This document shows, piece by piece, positions 1 to 6,210 of a stretch of 6,267 nt of DNA. The notes under the pieces were generated by a model. That model was given only the letters and a program-made list of their open reading frames with translations. It searched no databases and was not told the DNA's origin. Numbering within the stretch: the first letter of the stretch is position 1; each line of letters begins with the position of its first letter. Source of the stretch: Clostridia bacterium (GTDB taxonomy: Bacteria > Bacillota > Clostridia > Oscillospirales > Acutalibacteraceae); assembly GCA_017381395.1 (NCBI GenBank), contig JAFOCH010000069.1:1-6267 (forward strand), read 5' to 3'. The translations under genes and the position numbers were made by a program.

Positions 1-126
1 AAGAACGCAAAGAAAATCCAAGAATATATCCAACGCCAGTTACAGGAAGATGCAATAGCAGATCAGATAACGCTCAAGGAATATATAGACCCGTTTACGG
101 GTGAGCCGGTGAACAAAGGCAAATAA
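1..126 (+). CDS. tnpA: IS200/IS605-type Y1 transposase TnpA, C-terminal fragment (5' end outside window)
   Basis: Reading frame 1 is open from the window edge to a TAA at 124-126 and gives the last 41 residues of a protein. What can be seen is an amphipathic helix with the pattern EYIQRQ (Tyr9, with Gln13 four residues later), then an acidic stretch and a tail reading LKEYIDPFTGEPVNKGK. In IS200/IS605 single-strand transposases the catalytic tyrosine sits on the C-terminal helix in a Y-x3-Q arrangement, and tails of the type (K/R)EYxDPF are, from memory, common in clostridial members. These enzymes nick and join single-stranded element ends through a phosphotyrosine link. The hairpin-rich DNA directly downstream is what is expected at the right end of such an element. 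The HUH metal-binding motif lies outside the window, so the family call rests on the tail and context. Whether the gene is intact cannot be judged. Confidence 0.72.
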   Translation, partial: KNAKKIQEYIQRQLQEDAIADQITLKEYIDPFTGEPVNKGK

Positions 127-257
127 AAAAGCCCCTTTAGGGGCTGCCAGAGAAACGGATGCGGTTGGCAAACCGTTCAGCGCGCTTACAAGCGCGGCCA
201 GTGACAGCCCTTTATAGGGGCAGTGCAAACCACCAGCTAAGCTGGTGGTTTTGATTT
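127..257 (+). mobile_element. Right end of IS200-like element: hairpin-rich non-coding tail
   Basis: Non-coding DNA between the tnpA stop and the end of the exporter operon is packed with inverted repeats. GCCCC (131-135) can pair with GGGGC at 217-221, or locally with 140-144. GGGCTG (141-146) pairs with CAGCCC (205-210). Inside that closed region are two small hairpins, CGGTT/AACCG (162-166/171-175) and CGCGCTT/AAGCGCG (181-187/190-196). A separate 11-base-pair hairpin follows at 227-251. Subterminal hairpins are the recognition sites of Y1 transposases, so I infer an IS right end. The exact border is not determinable here because these elements make no target duplication; it should lie between about 252 and 261. 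The folded part could also be transcribed as the 3' UTR of tnpA. Confidence 0.6.
227..252 (+). terminator. Strong hairpin between convergent genes; IS end palindrome and possible bidirectional terminator
   Basis: AAACCACCAGC (227-237) and GCTGGTGGTTT (241-251) form a perfect 11-base-pair stem with a 3-base loop. On the + strand a short T-run (249-252) follows, so it could end tnpA transcription. On the - strand it lies 11 bases beyond the stop of the exporter gene and is the only obvious terminator candidate for that operon, but its T-run there is only three bases. The same palindrome may be the TnpA recognition hairpin of the IS right end; both roles are inferred. Confidence 0.55.
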
Positions 258-261
258 ATGC

Positions 262-2151
262 TTATTCAAGCTCGAACGCGCCTGTATAAAGGTTGTAATA
301 CTTGCCCTTTTGAGCAATCAGATCGTCGTGATTTCCGCGCTCGATGATTCGTCCTTCTTCCAAAACGATGATAACGTCGGAATTTTTAACGGTCGAAAGT
401 CGATGCGCAATAACGAATACCGTTCTGCCCTTCATCAGAGCGTCCATGCCCTTTTGCACAATGCTTTCGGTTCGCGTGTCGATGGAGGAGGTTGCCTCGT
501 CCAGAATCATAACCGGAGGATCGGCAACGGCCGCTCTTGCGATTGAAAGAAGCTGTCGCTGTCCTTGCGAAAGGTTGGAGCCGTTTTCCGAAAGCATGGT
601 ATCGTACCCATTTGGCAATCGGGTGATAAAATCGTCTGCACCTGCGAGTTTTGCCGCGGCGATACATTCGTCATCGGTAGCACCAAGATTGCCGTAGCGG
701 ATGTTTTCCATAACCGTCCCTGTAAAGAGGTTGGTATCCTGCAAAACAATGCCCAGAGCACGTCTGAGATCGCTTTTGCGGATCTTGTTAATGTTAATTC
801 TATCGTAGCGAATTTTTCCGTCGGCGATGTCATAGAATCGGTTTAAAAGGTTGGTTACGGTGGTTTTTCCTGCCCCTGTAGCGCCGACAAAGGCGACCTT
901 TTGTCCCGGCTCAGCATAGAGGGAAATGTTTTTGAGTACGGTTTTTTCCTCGGTGTAGCCAAAATCTACGTCAAAGAGCCGCACGTCACCCGTGAGCTTT
1001 GTATAGGTAATCGAGCCGTCGGCCTGGTGAATATGCTTCCATGCCCAAATTCCCGTCTTTTCGTCGCATTCGGTGAGGATTCCGTCAACTTCCTTTGCGT
1101 TGACCAGGGTAACGTAGCCCTCGTCCTGCTCGGGCTCTTCGTCCATGATGTCAAAAATTCGCTTTGTTCCCGCGATACCCATTACAATCGCGTTTACCTG
1201 ATGCGAAAGCTGATTGATATTTCCCGTAAACTGCTTGGTCATATTGAGGAAGGGGACAACAATGCTGATACCGATTCCGAGTCCCGAAATGCTCAAGTTC
1301 GGTACGTTGTAAATCATCAGAATACCGCCGCATACCGCAACTATAACGTAAAGCACGTTGCCGATATTATTAAGAATGGGGCCTAGAATATTTGCATACT
1401 TATTTGCCCTCTGAGCGTCTCTGAAAAGCTGCTCGTTGAGTTTGTCAAAGTCGGCAATGCTCTCGTTTTCGTGGCAAAATACCTTTACCACCTTTTGCCC
1501 GTTCATCATTTCCTCGGCAAAGCCTTCGACCTTGCCCAGTGCCGTCTGCTGACGGAAAAAGAATTTTGCCGAGCCGCCACCGACCTTTTTGATAATAAAC
1601 GACATTACAATAACGCCAACGGTAAGCACCAGCGTCAGCCATACGCAGTAGTAAAGCATAATGAAGTAAACAGTAATTACCGACACCGCCGACATGATAA
1701 GCTGCGGAAAGCTTTGCGAAATCATTTGGCGGAGGGTATCAATATCGTTTGTGTAATGGCTCATTATGTCGCCGTGATTGTTAGTATCAAAATACTTGAT
1801 GGGCAATCGTTCCATTTTCGAAAACATTTCTCTGCGCATTTTATTGAGAATGCCCTGGGTTATAATTGCCATCAGCTGATTGTACAAAATGCTTGCCAAA
1901 AGGGAAAGAAGATAAAAAATAACCAGAATCAGAACGTATTTGATTATTTTTCCGCTAACCGAATCCCAGTTTCCCGCCTGCCAGCTTTCTTCAACGGCGG
2001 CGATTACATTCTGCATAAAAATAGCGGGTACCGAGCTTACAGCCGCGCTAAAAAGGATACACACGAGGGTTACCGGCAGCATAACGGGATAGTAGCCGAA
2101 TATGGTTTTTATCAGGCGGGGAATGATGCCCTTGTTTGCCTTATTCTTCAT
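262..2151 (-). CDS. Heterodimeric ABC exporter, catalytic (TM288-like) half-transporter
   Basis: A 629-residue half-transporter of the multidrug/lipid exporter type, with an N-terminal membrane domain fused to a C-terminal ATPase. Hydrophobic segments lie near residues 20-46, 72-94, 149-168, 170-187, 264-282 and 288-304. The ATPase shows A-loop Tyr399, Walker A GATGAGKT (423-430), Q-loop Gln471, signature LSQGQ (527-531), Walker B VMILDE with Asp551 and catalytic Glu552, and switch His583. The Walker and switch motifs are complete but the signature deviates from LSGGQ, as in TM288-type subunits. A charged, Trp-containing stretch of about 45 residues (340-387) lengthens the linker between membrane domain and ATPase. 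I chose the ATG at 2149-2151 because AGGTGG (2157-2162) lies 5 bases upstream. A GTG at 2158-2160 would add three residues but sits inside that RBS. It overlaps the partner gene by 11 bases, implying translational coupling. Substrate unknown. Confidence 0.9.
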   Translation of the reverse strand: MKNKANKGIIPRLIKTIFGYYPVMLPVTLVCILFSAAVSSVPAIFMQNVIAAVEESWQAGNWDSVSGKIIKYVLILVIFYLLSLLASILYNQLMAIITQGILNKMRREMFSKMERLPIKYFDTNNHGDIMSHYTNDIDTLRQMISQSFPQLIMSAVSVITVYFIMLYYCVWLTLVLTVGVIVMSFIIKKVGGGSAKFFFRQQTALGKVEGFAEEMMNGQKVVKVFCHENESIADFDKLNEQLFRDAQRANKYANILGPILNNIGNVLYVIVAVCGGILMIYNVPNLSISGLGIGISIVVPFLNMTKQFTGNINQLSHQVNAIVMGIAGTKRIFDIMDEEPEQDEGYVTLVNAKEVDGILTECDEKTGIWAWKHIHQADGSITYTKLTGDVRLFDVDFGYTEEKTVLKNISLYAEPGQKVAFVGATGAGKTTVTNLLNRFYDIADGKIRYDRININKIRKSDLRRALGIVLQDTNLFTGTVMENIRYGNLGATDDECIAAAKLAGADDFITRLPNGYDTMLSENGSNLSQGQRQLLSIARAAVADPPVMILDEATSSIDTRTESIVQKGMDALMKGRTVFVIAHRLSTVKNSDVIIVLEEGRIIERGNHDDLIAQKGKYYNLYTGAFELE

Positions 2152-3886
2152 CTTTGCCACCTGCCTTATTCTGCGAAAGGTAAATTTCGCGATAAATTTC
2201 GCTGCTCTGTAGCAGTTCGCGGTGATTGCCTATTGCGCTTATTTTGCCGCCGTCCATGATAATAATTCTGTCGGCATCCTCGACCGAAGCTGTTCTCTGT
2301 GCGATAATAATTTTGGTCGTTTCGGGAATATATTCGCGGAATGCCTTTCTGATTTTTGCGTCGGTTTTTGTGTCTACGGCGCTTGTCGAATCGTCCAAAA
2401 TGAGTATTTTCGGATTTTTGAGTAGCGCCCTTGCTATGCACAGACGCTGCTTTTGTCCGCCCGAAAGGTTGCTTCCGCCCTGCTCAACGAAGGTATCGTA
2501 TCCGTCGAGGAAACGGTCGATAAATTCGTCAGCGCAGGCAAGCTTGCATGCCGCCATCATTTCCTCGTCGGTCGCGTTTTTGTTACCCCAGCGCAAATTT
2601 TCCTTTATCGTGCCTGAAAAAAGCACGTTTTTCTGTAATACGACAGCAACTTGATTGCGTAGCGAGTCTAGGTCGTATTCCTTTACGTTAATTCCGCCAA
2701 CGGTGACCTCACCTTCTGTAACGTCATACAGTCGGGGAATAAGCTGAATGAGCGACGACTTTGACGAGCCGGTACCGCCAATAATGCCTATTGTTTCGCC
2801 CGATTTTATGTGCAGGTCAATGTCCGAAAGGGCATATTTTTTCGCCTTTTCGGAATATTTAAAGCTAACTGAGTTAAAGTCAATCGAGCCGTCTTTTACC
2901 TCAAACACGGGATTTTCAGGATTCTGCAATGTGCTTTTTTCGTCAAGTACCTCGCAAATTCGCTTTGCCGATTCGGTCGAAATGGTTATCGTAACGAACA
3001 CCATCGACAGCATCATCAAGCTTGACAGCATCATAAAGTTATAGGTCAAAAGTGCCGACATCTGACCAACGTCAAGGTCGATTCCGCGGCTGGTTATAAC
3101 CGTGTACGAGCCAAACGAAAGCACAAAAATCATTACGCAGTACAGACAGAATTGCATAATCGGGCCGTTAAAGGCGAGTATGCGATCCGCCTTTGTGAAT
3201 CCGGCGCAAAGCTCGTCCGATGCGACGTTAAATTTCTTTTGCTCATAGTCCTCGCGGACAAAGGATTTTACTACGCGGATTCCTTTGATATTCTCCTGAA
3301 TGGACGCGTTGAGCTTGTCGTATTTTTTGAATATTCGTCTGAATACGGGCATAGCGTTTATACCGATTAGTATTAGTCCAATTGTCAAAACGGGCAGTAC
3401 AAAAATGAATATCCACGCCATTTTACCGCCCATTGTAAATGCCATTATAAAGGCGAAAATAAGCATAAGCGGTGACCGAATGGCAATTCGAATTATCATC
3501 ATGTACGCTTCCTGTACCATCGTAACGTCGGTGGTCAGACGGGTTACAAGTGACGATGTGAGAAACTTATCAATATTACCGAACGAAAACTTTTGCACAG
3601 CGCAGAAAATATCTCTGCGTAAATTCTTTGCTAGTCCGCATGAAGCGGTTGCGCTCGTGAATCCGGCAATGGTGCCAAAGGTGAGTGACAACGCCGCCAT
3701 AATTATCAGTACAACCCCGTACTTTATTACGGTCGAAAAGTCGGCTCCGTTCTTTATTGAATTTACAAGGTTTGCGATTATAAACGGGATAATGCATTCG
3801 AGTACCACCTCGAGCGCAACAAGCAGCGGAGTAACAATCGATACCCGCTTATATTCGCGAATGCTTTTTGCCAGTCTTTTTATCAT
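2141..3886 (-). CDS. Heterodimeric ABC exporter, degenerate-site (TM287-like) half-transporter
   Basis: A 581-residue half-transporter, first gene of the exporter operon. Hydrophobic segments near residues 15-37, 54-76, 133-151, 156-178, 243-265 and 277-300 form the membrane domain. The ATPase has Walker A GGTGSSKSS (370-378), Q-loop Gln418, canonical signature LSGGQ (474-478), and Walker B ILILDD, with Asp499 where the catalytic Glu belongs. Gln530 replaces the switch His (IIIAQR). In heterodimeric exporters such as TM287/288 and BmrCD, these changes define the subunit whose own nucleotide site binds but scarcely hydrolyses ATP. Its intact LSGGQ completes the active site on the partner. The ATG at 3884-3886 is preceded by AAGGAAGG (3897-3904) at 10 bases' spacing and by a promoter at 3950-3978. 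A drug, peptide or lipid substrate is possible; nothing nearby narrows it. Confidence 0.91.
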   Translation of the reverse strand: MIKRLAKSIREYKRVSIVTPLLVALEVVLECIIPFIIANLVNSIKNGADFSTVIKYGVVLIIMAALSLTFGTIAGFTSATASCGLAKNLRRDIFCAVQKFSFGNIDKFLTSSLVTRLTTDVTMVQEAYMMIIRIAIRSPLMLIFAFIMAFTMGGKMAWIFIFVLPVLTIGLILIGINAMPVFRRIFKKYDKLNASIQENIKGIRVVKSFVREDYEQKKFNVASDELCAGFTKADRILAFNGPIMQFCLYCVMIFVLSFGSYTVITSRGIDLDVGQMSALLTYNFMMLSSLMMLSMVFVTITISTESAKRICEVLDEKSTLQNPENPVFEVKDGSIDFNSVSFKYSEKAKKYALSDIDLHIKSGETIGIIGGTGSSKSSLIQLIPRLYDVTEGEVTVGGINVKEYDLDSLRNQVAVVLQKNVLFSGTIKENLRWGNKNATDEEMMAACKLACADEFIDRFLDGYDTFVEQGGSNLSGGQKQRLCIARALLKNPKILILDDSTSAVDTKTDAKIRKAFREYIPETTKIIIAQRTASVEDADRIIIMDGGKISAIGNHRELLQSSEIYREIYLSQNKAGGKDEE

Positions 3887-3949
3887 TTTTGCATGACCTT
3901 CCTTCTATCCTAAAAAAGGGTAGCAATTACTGTTTTCATCAATATAAAT

Positions 3950-3978
3950 ATTATACCATAGTATATCCATCACTTCAA
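3950..3978 (-). promoter_or_regulatory. Sigma-A-type promoter of the ABC exporter operon
   Basis: On the - strand a TTGAAG -35 box (3973-3978) is followed, after exactly 17 bases, by a perfect TATAAT -10 box (3950-3955). Transcription would start near 3943, leaving a leader of about 55 bases before the ATG at 3886. I see no riboswitch-like fold or attenuator in that leader. Confidence 0.75.
3952..3965. promoter_or_regulatory. Candidate operator: TATAC-N4-GTATA palindrome over the -10 box
   Basis: TATAC (3952-3956) and GTATA (3961-3965) form a perfect 5-base inverted repeat with a 4-base centre. It covers four bases of the -10 box and runs into the promoter spacer, so a bound dimer would block RNA polymerase. 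The placement suits a repressor of a drug-type exporter, but the site is short and AT-rich and no regulator gene is present in the window. Confidence 0.3.
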
Positions 3979-3980
3979 GC

Positions 3981-4018
3981 AAAACAAAAATAATAACGCC
4001 CTCAAAAAATGAAGGCGT
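3981..4018 (-). terminator. Intrinsic terminator, originally of the GH36 gene
   Basis: On the - strand the 9-base-pair stem ACGCCTTCA/TGAGGGCGT (4010-4018 with 3996-4004, one G-U pair, 5-base loop) is followed by a T-rich tract running to 3981. It faces the glycosidase gene but is now separated from its stop codon by the 278-base inserted element. It also insulates the exporter promoter, which begins 3 bases further on, from read-through. Confidence 0.8.
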
Positions 4019-4080
4019 AAAGGAGCGTTCGCATAGGGATAATTCGCCTAAAACAGTGTCTTTTTGCAGTCTAATACGTT

Positions 4081-4119
4081 ACAACACCGCAGTACGCGAC
4101 AGCGTTACTGCGGTGTTGT
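4081..4119. repeat. Perfect 14-base-pair hairpin inside the MITE-like element
   Basis: ACAACACCGCAGTA (4081-4094) is followed by its exact reverse complement (4106-4119). The 11-base loop can pair further (CGC/GCG around GACA). It sits inside a larger inverted repeat, CGCCTAAAACAG (4045-4056) with CTGTTTTAGGTG (4145-4156), making one long interrupted arm. TTTTTG (4061-4066) and CAAAAA (4134-4139) can add pairs within that arm. Confidence 0.75.
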
Positions 4120-4174
4120 GCCTTTTATACTATCAAAAATCCATCTGTTTTAGGTGCTTTGCAGTTTTGTAGCA

Positions 4175-4263
4175 ATAAATTCGGCTCGGTCTCGAAACAA
4201 CTAAGCCGCAGTAATACTTTGTGTATTACAAGGATTTGTTGCTAAGAGTCGTGTCGAATTTAT
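4175..4263. repeat. Second hairpin arm of the MITE-like element
   Basis: ATAAATTCG (4175-4183) pairs perfectly with CGAATTTAT (4255-4263). Near the middle is a perfect 7-base-pair hairpin, GTAATAC/GTATTAC (4211-4217/4223-4229), with a 5-base loop. The octamer CCGCAGTA at 4206-4213 repeats the one in the first arm (4087-4094), hinting at internal duplication. Confidence 0.6.
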
Positions 4264-4304
4264 GCGAAAAACCAATTTCTCCCTATGTGAGTGCTCCTTA
4301 AGTA

Positions 4305-6023
4305 TTATTTTATAAACAATATACCGGAGAGGGGAAGTTCAATTTCAGCGATTGTCGAGTCGATTGTACCTTCTGAAATGGTTTCGCCGAAGCAGTTTAC
4401 TGCGGTGTAGCTCTTGCCCTTGCAGTTTTTGACGTACACGCTGTTACCCTTTGATGCCTTGACTATCGTCAGCTCGTCGTAATCTGTGCCGTCAATAACC
4501 GTCTGTACGTAGCAGGTGTGAATCGCCTTTTTATCCAGAACGGCACAGGCACCTGAATAATCGTGAGCGGTATCGTAAACGTGAAGCTTACCGTTCATCA
4601 GAATATCGGCATTTTCGCGCCAGAATGAAAGGTAGAATTTAAGTGCCTTGCGGTGAACGTCGCTAATGGTATCGAGTCGTAGCGAAACTTGCGGTACGCT
4701 GTAAAGAATGCTTGTGAATTGGAGCATAGCCGATTCGGGAGTGTCATCCTTGTTCCACATAAGCATATCCGAGTGAACGGCGGTGTTGCCCGATGTCAGA
4801 CGAAGGTCGAGTGTGTGCTTTCTGTTAGAAATTGCGTCGTTGGGGCAGTCGGTTGCGCGGAGCATATTGCCGTACTTTCTGATAGCGGGGCCGACATATG
4901 TCTGTCTAAACTCGATAAGGATGTCGGGTTTTATCTTTTTCAGCTCGATGGTGATGTCGGTCATCAGTCGGTCAACTGCTTCCACCAGCGACTCGTAATC
5001 ACGGCGTTCATCGGGCGCAATGGTACTCGGTGTCAAGCGGAAACTGTCGATAAAGTCGAGCTTAAATCCGTCCAAATCCCATTCAACGAGATACTTTTTA
5101 TAAACGCCGATTAAGAAATCGCGAACCTCCTTGTATCTCGGGTCGAGCTGTGTATGTTCATACTGATAGGGGTCGTCGCTGAGCACCATATCCTTGAATC
5201 TCTCAAACGCTCTCGAATACTTGCCGACAAAGGGTACCGAGAACCACAAAATAAGCTTAACACCCTCTGCGTGAGCTCTATCCACAACCTCGCGCATATC
5301 GGGGATTTTTGTTGTAGCGAGCTCCCAGTCACCGCAATAAGCGTATACGCGACCTAAATTGTCGGTTTGCCATCCGTAGTCAACGATGATCGATTCCATT
5401 ACCAACTCTTTTGCCAAACGGGCTTCTCTGACAATGCTTTCCGAATCGAGATTCTGGTGATAACTGTACCACATCGAGTTCATGGGCAGCTTTGCGTGTT
5501 CGGGAACGTTCAGCGGAGTGTAACCACACTCGTTTTCCCACCAGCGCACTACGTCATAAACCGCATCATAGAAGGGAATATCACGTGTATCAACGCGAAC
5601 GATTGCCGAATATTCCTCAATAGCTGTGGTGGGCTCGGTAAAGAAGGTAAAGGTTACCATAATGTAACCGTCCTCCTCGCGCACACCTGTTTTGATTGCG
5701 GTGGGGGACATGGCATCGTCGATAGCGAGGGTCAATCTATTATTTCCGTCGAGTGACAGCACCGACTGAACGGGCATCGATGACGCGATATTAGCATAGG
5801 TTGTGGCGGGTCCCCAGTCGGGTCCAAGACGTCTGCAATGGCTGAGATACGGACTCCATACTGAAAAACATTCAATGTGTGGAATTTTAAACTGAATGCT
5901 GAATTTTTCCGGAACGGCTTTTTCACTGAGTTTAGCGTGTACGGTAAAATGCTTTATTCCGTTTGCTTCCGTTTCATTATCTACCCAAATTTTTGCACCT
6001 GGGTTTCCACCAAAAACATACAT
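4305..6023 (-). CDS. GH36-like (melibiase family) alpha-galactosidase, cytoplasmic
   Basis: A 572-residue glycoside hydrolase of clan GH-D type. Residues 1 to about 165 look like a beta-rich N-terminal domain, about 180-470 the (beta/alpha)8 barrel, and about 475-572 a C-terminal beta domain. Barrel landmarks are MWYSYHQN (184-191), VDYGWQ (214-219) and LILWF (257-261). DGFKLDFID (318-326) places the likely nucleophile at Asp323, and RATDCPND (389-396) the likely acid/base at Asp392. The size and spacing resemble the short GH36 enzyme of Thermotoga maritima (about 550 residues; Asp327 and Asp387 from memory) rather than the usual enzymes of about 700. There is no signal peptide, so it should act inside the cell on imported alpha-galactosides, releasing galactose. 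The ATG follows AAAGGAG (6035-6041) by 11 bases. A paralogue lies just upstream. Alpha-galactosidase is the best guess, but another alpha-glycoside specificity is possible. Confidence 0.82.
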   Translation of the reverse strand: MYVFGGNPGAKIWVDNETEANGIKHFTVHAKLSEKAVPEKFSIQFKIPHIECFSVWSPYLSHCRRLGPDWGPATTYANIASSMPVQSVLSLDGNNRLTLAIDDAMSPTAIKTGVREEDGYIMVTFTFFTEPTTAIEEYSAIVRVDTRDIPFYDAVYDVVRWWENECGYTPLNVPEHAKLPMNSMWYSYHQNLDSESIVREARLAKELVMESIIVDYGWQTDNLGRVYAYCGDWELATTKIPDMREVVDRAHAEGVKLILWFSVPFVGKYSRAFERFKDMVLSDDPYQYEHTQLDPRYKEVRDFLIGVYKKYLVEWDLDGFKLDFIDSFRLTPSTIAPDERRDYESLVEAVDRLMTDITIELKKIKPDILIEFRQTYVGPAIRKYGNMLRATDCPNDAISNRKHTLDLRLTSGNTAVHSDMLMWNKDDTPESAMLQFTSILYSVPQVSLRLDTISDVHRKALKFYLSFWRENADILMNGKLHVYDTAHDYSGACAVLDKKAIHTCYVQTVIDGTDYDELTIVKASKGNSVYVKNCKGKSYTAVNCFGETISEGTIDSTIAEIELPLSGILFIK

Positions 6024-6056
6024 AATTTAACAAACTCCTTTTATACAGATACCTTG

Positions 6057-6085
6057 ATTATAATGGGTACATAATTTAAAGTCAA
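6057..6085 (-). promoter_or_regulatory. Sigma-A-type promoter of the GH36 gene
   Basis: On the - strand TTGACT (6080-6085; five of six consensus bases) and a perfect TATAAT (6057-6062) are separated by exactly 17 bases. The start would fall near 6050, giving a leader of about 27 bases that contains the RBS. The gene therefore has its own strong promoter despite lying directly behind a paralogue. No clear catabolite-responsive element or large operator palindrome was found between 6063 and 6166. Confidence 0.8.
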
Positions 6086-6166
6086 CTTGTATAACAAAAA
6101 ACTGGTGTTGCCTTATAATATTGCGTAAATAAGTATTATGGCTCCACTCGATTTACACAAATTTGC

Positions 6167-6204
6167 AAAAAAATACCGCCTTCTCTATATTCGAGAGGGC
6201 GGTA
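6167..6204 (-). terminator. Intrinsic terminator behind the upstream glycosidase paralogue
   Basis: A 12-base-pair stem (6174-6185 with 6193-6204, one G-U pair on the - strand, 7-base loop) is followed on the - strand by seven T residues (6167-6173). It begins 6 bases after the stop codon of the partial gene at the right edge, so the two paralogues are mainly separate transcription units. Confidence 0.88.
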
Positions 6205-6210
6205 AGATTA

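Larger units (their letters stand above)
4021..4298. mobile_element. MITE-like element with 19-base terminal inverted repeats and TAA target duplication
   Basis: The left end AGGAGCGTTCGCATAGGGA (4021-4039) matches the reverse complement of the right end TCCCTATGTGAGTGCTCCT (4280-4298) at 16 of 19 positions. Both ends are flanked by TAA (4018-4020 and 4299-4301), consistent with a 3-base target duplication. The 278-base interior has no ORF of useful length on either strand but holds two large hairpin arms, at about 4045-4156 and 4175-4263. Without the element and one TAA, the glycosidase stop codon is followed after a few bases by the terminator at 3981-4018, which is the expected ancestral arrangement. 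I infer a non-autonomous element mobilised in trans; its transposase family is unknown, and no related transposase is in the window. A 3-base repeat could arise by chance, so the duplication alone is weak support. Confidence 0.68.

Noticed and set aside
40..228. 62-codon - strand open frame across the tnpA tail and IS end
   Set aside because: It runs through the perfect hairpins and opposite the tnpA frame, and its product has no recognisable features. The hairpins explain the sequence better.
127..257. Confident call of a TnpB or IscB omega RNA
   Set aside because: No tnpB or iscB coding sequence is visible on either side, and I could not match a specific conserved omega RNA motif. It is kept only as a possibility in the findings.
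1471..2259. Long + strand open frame (262 codons) antisense to the exporter genes
   Set aside because: It lies opposite two clearly coding genes and crosses their junction. It has no plausible RBS or promoter, and its composition, rich in His, Asn and Arg, looks like a reverse-strand shadow.
4081..4125. Hairpin at 4081-4119 as a + strand intrinsic terminator
   Set aside because: The stem is strong but only four T residues follow, after an intervening GCC, and no + strand gene reads into it. It is better explained as part of the inserted element.
4020..4299. Alternative reading of the element as a Tc1/IS630-type insertion at a TA dinucleotide
   Set aside because: Using TA as the duplicated site makes the two ends unequal by one base. 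TAA gives ends that align symmetrically, so the 3-base duplication fits better.
6101..6166. Catabolite-responsive element (cre) upstream of the glycosidase promoter
   Set aside because: The closest stretch, TGTAAATCG near 6148-6156 on the - strand, has one base too many before CG and lacks the right half-site.
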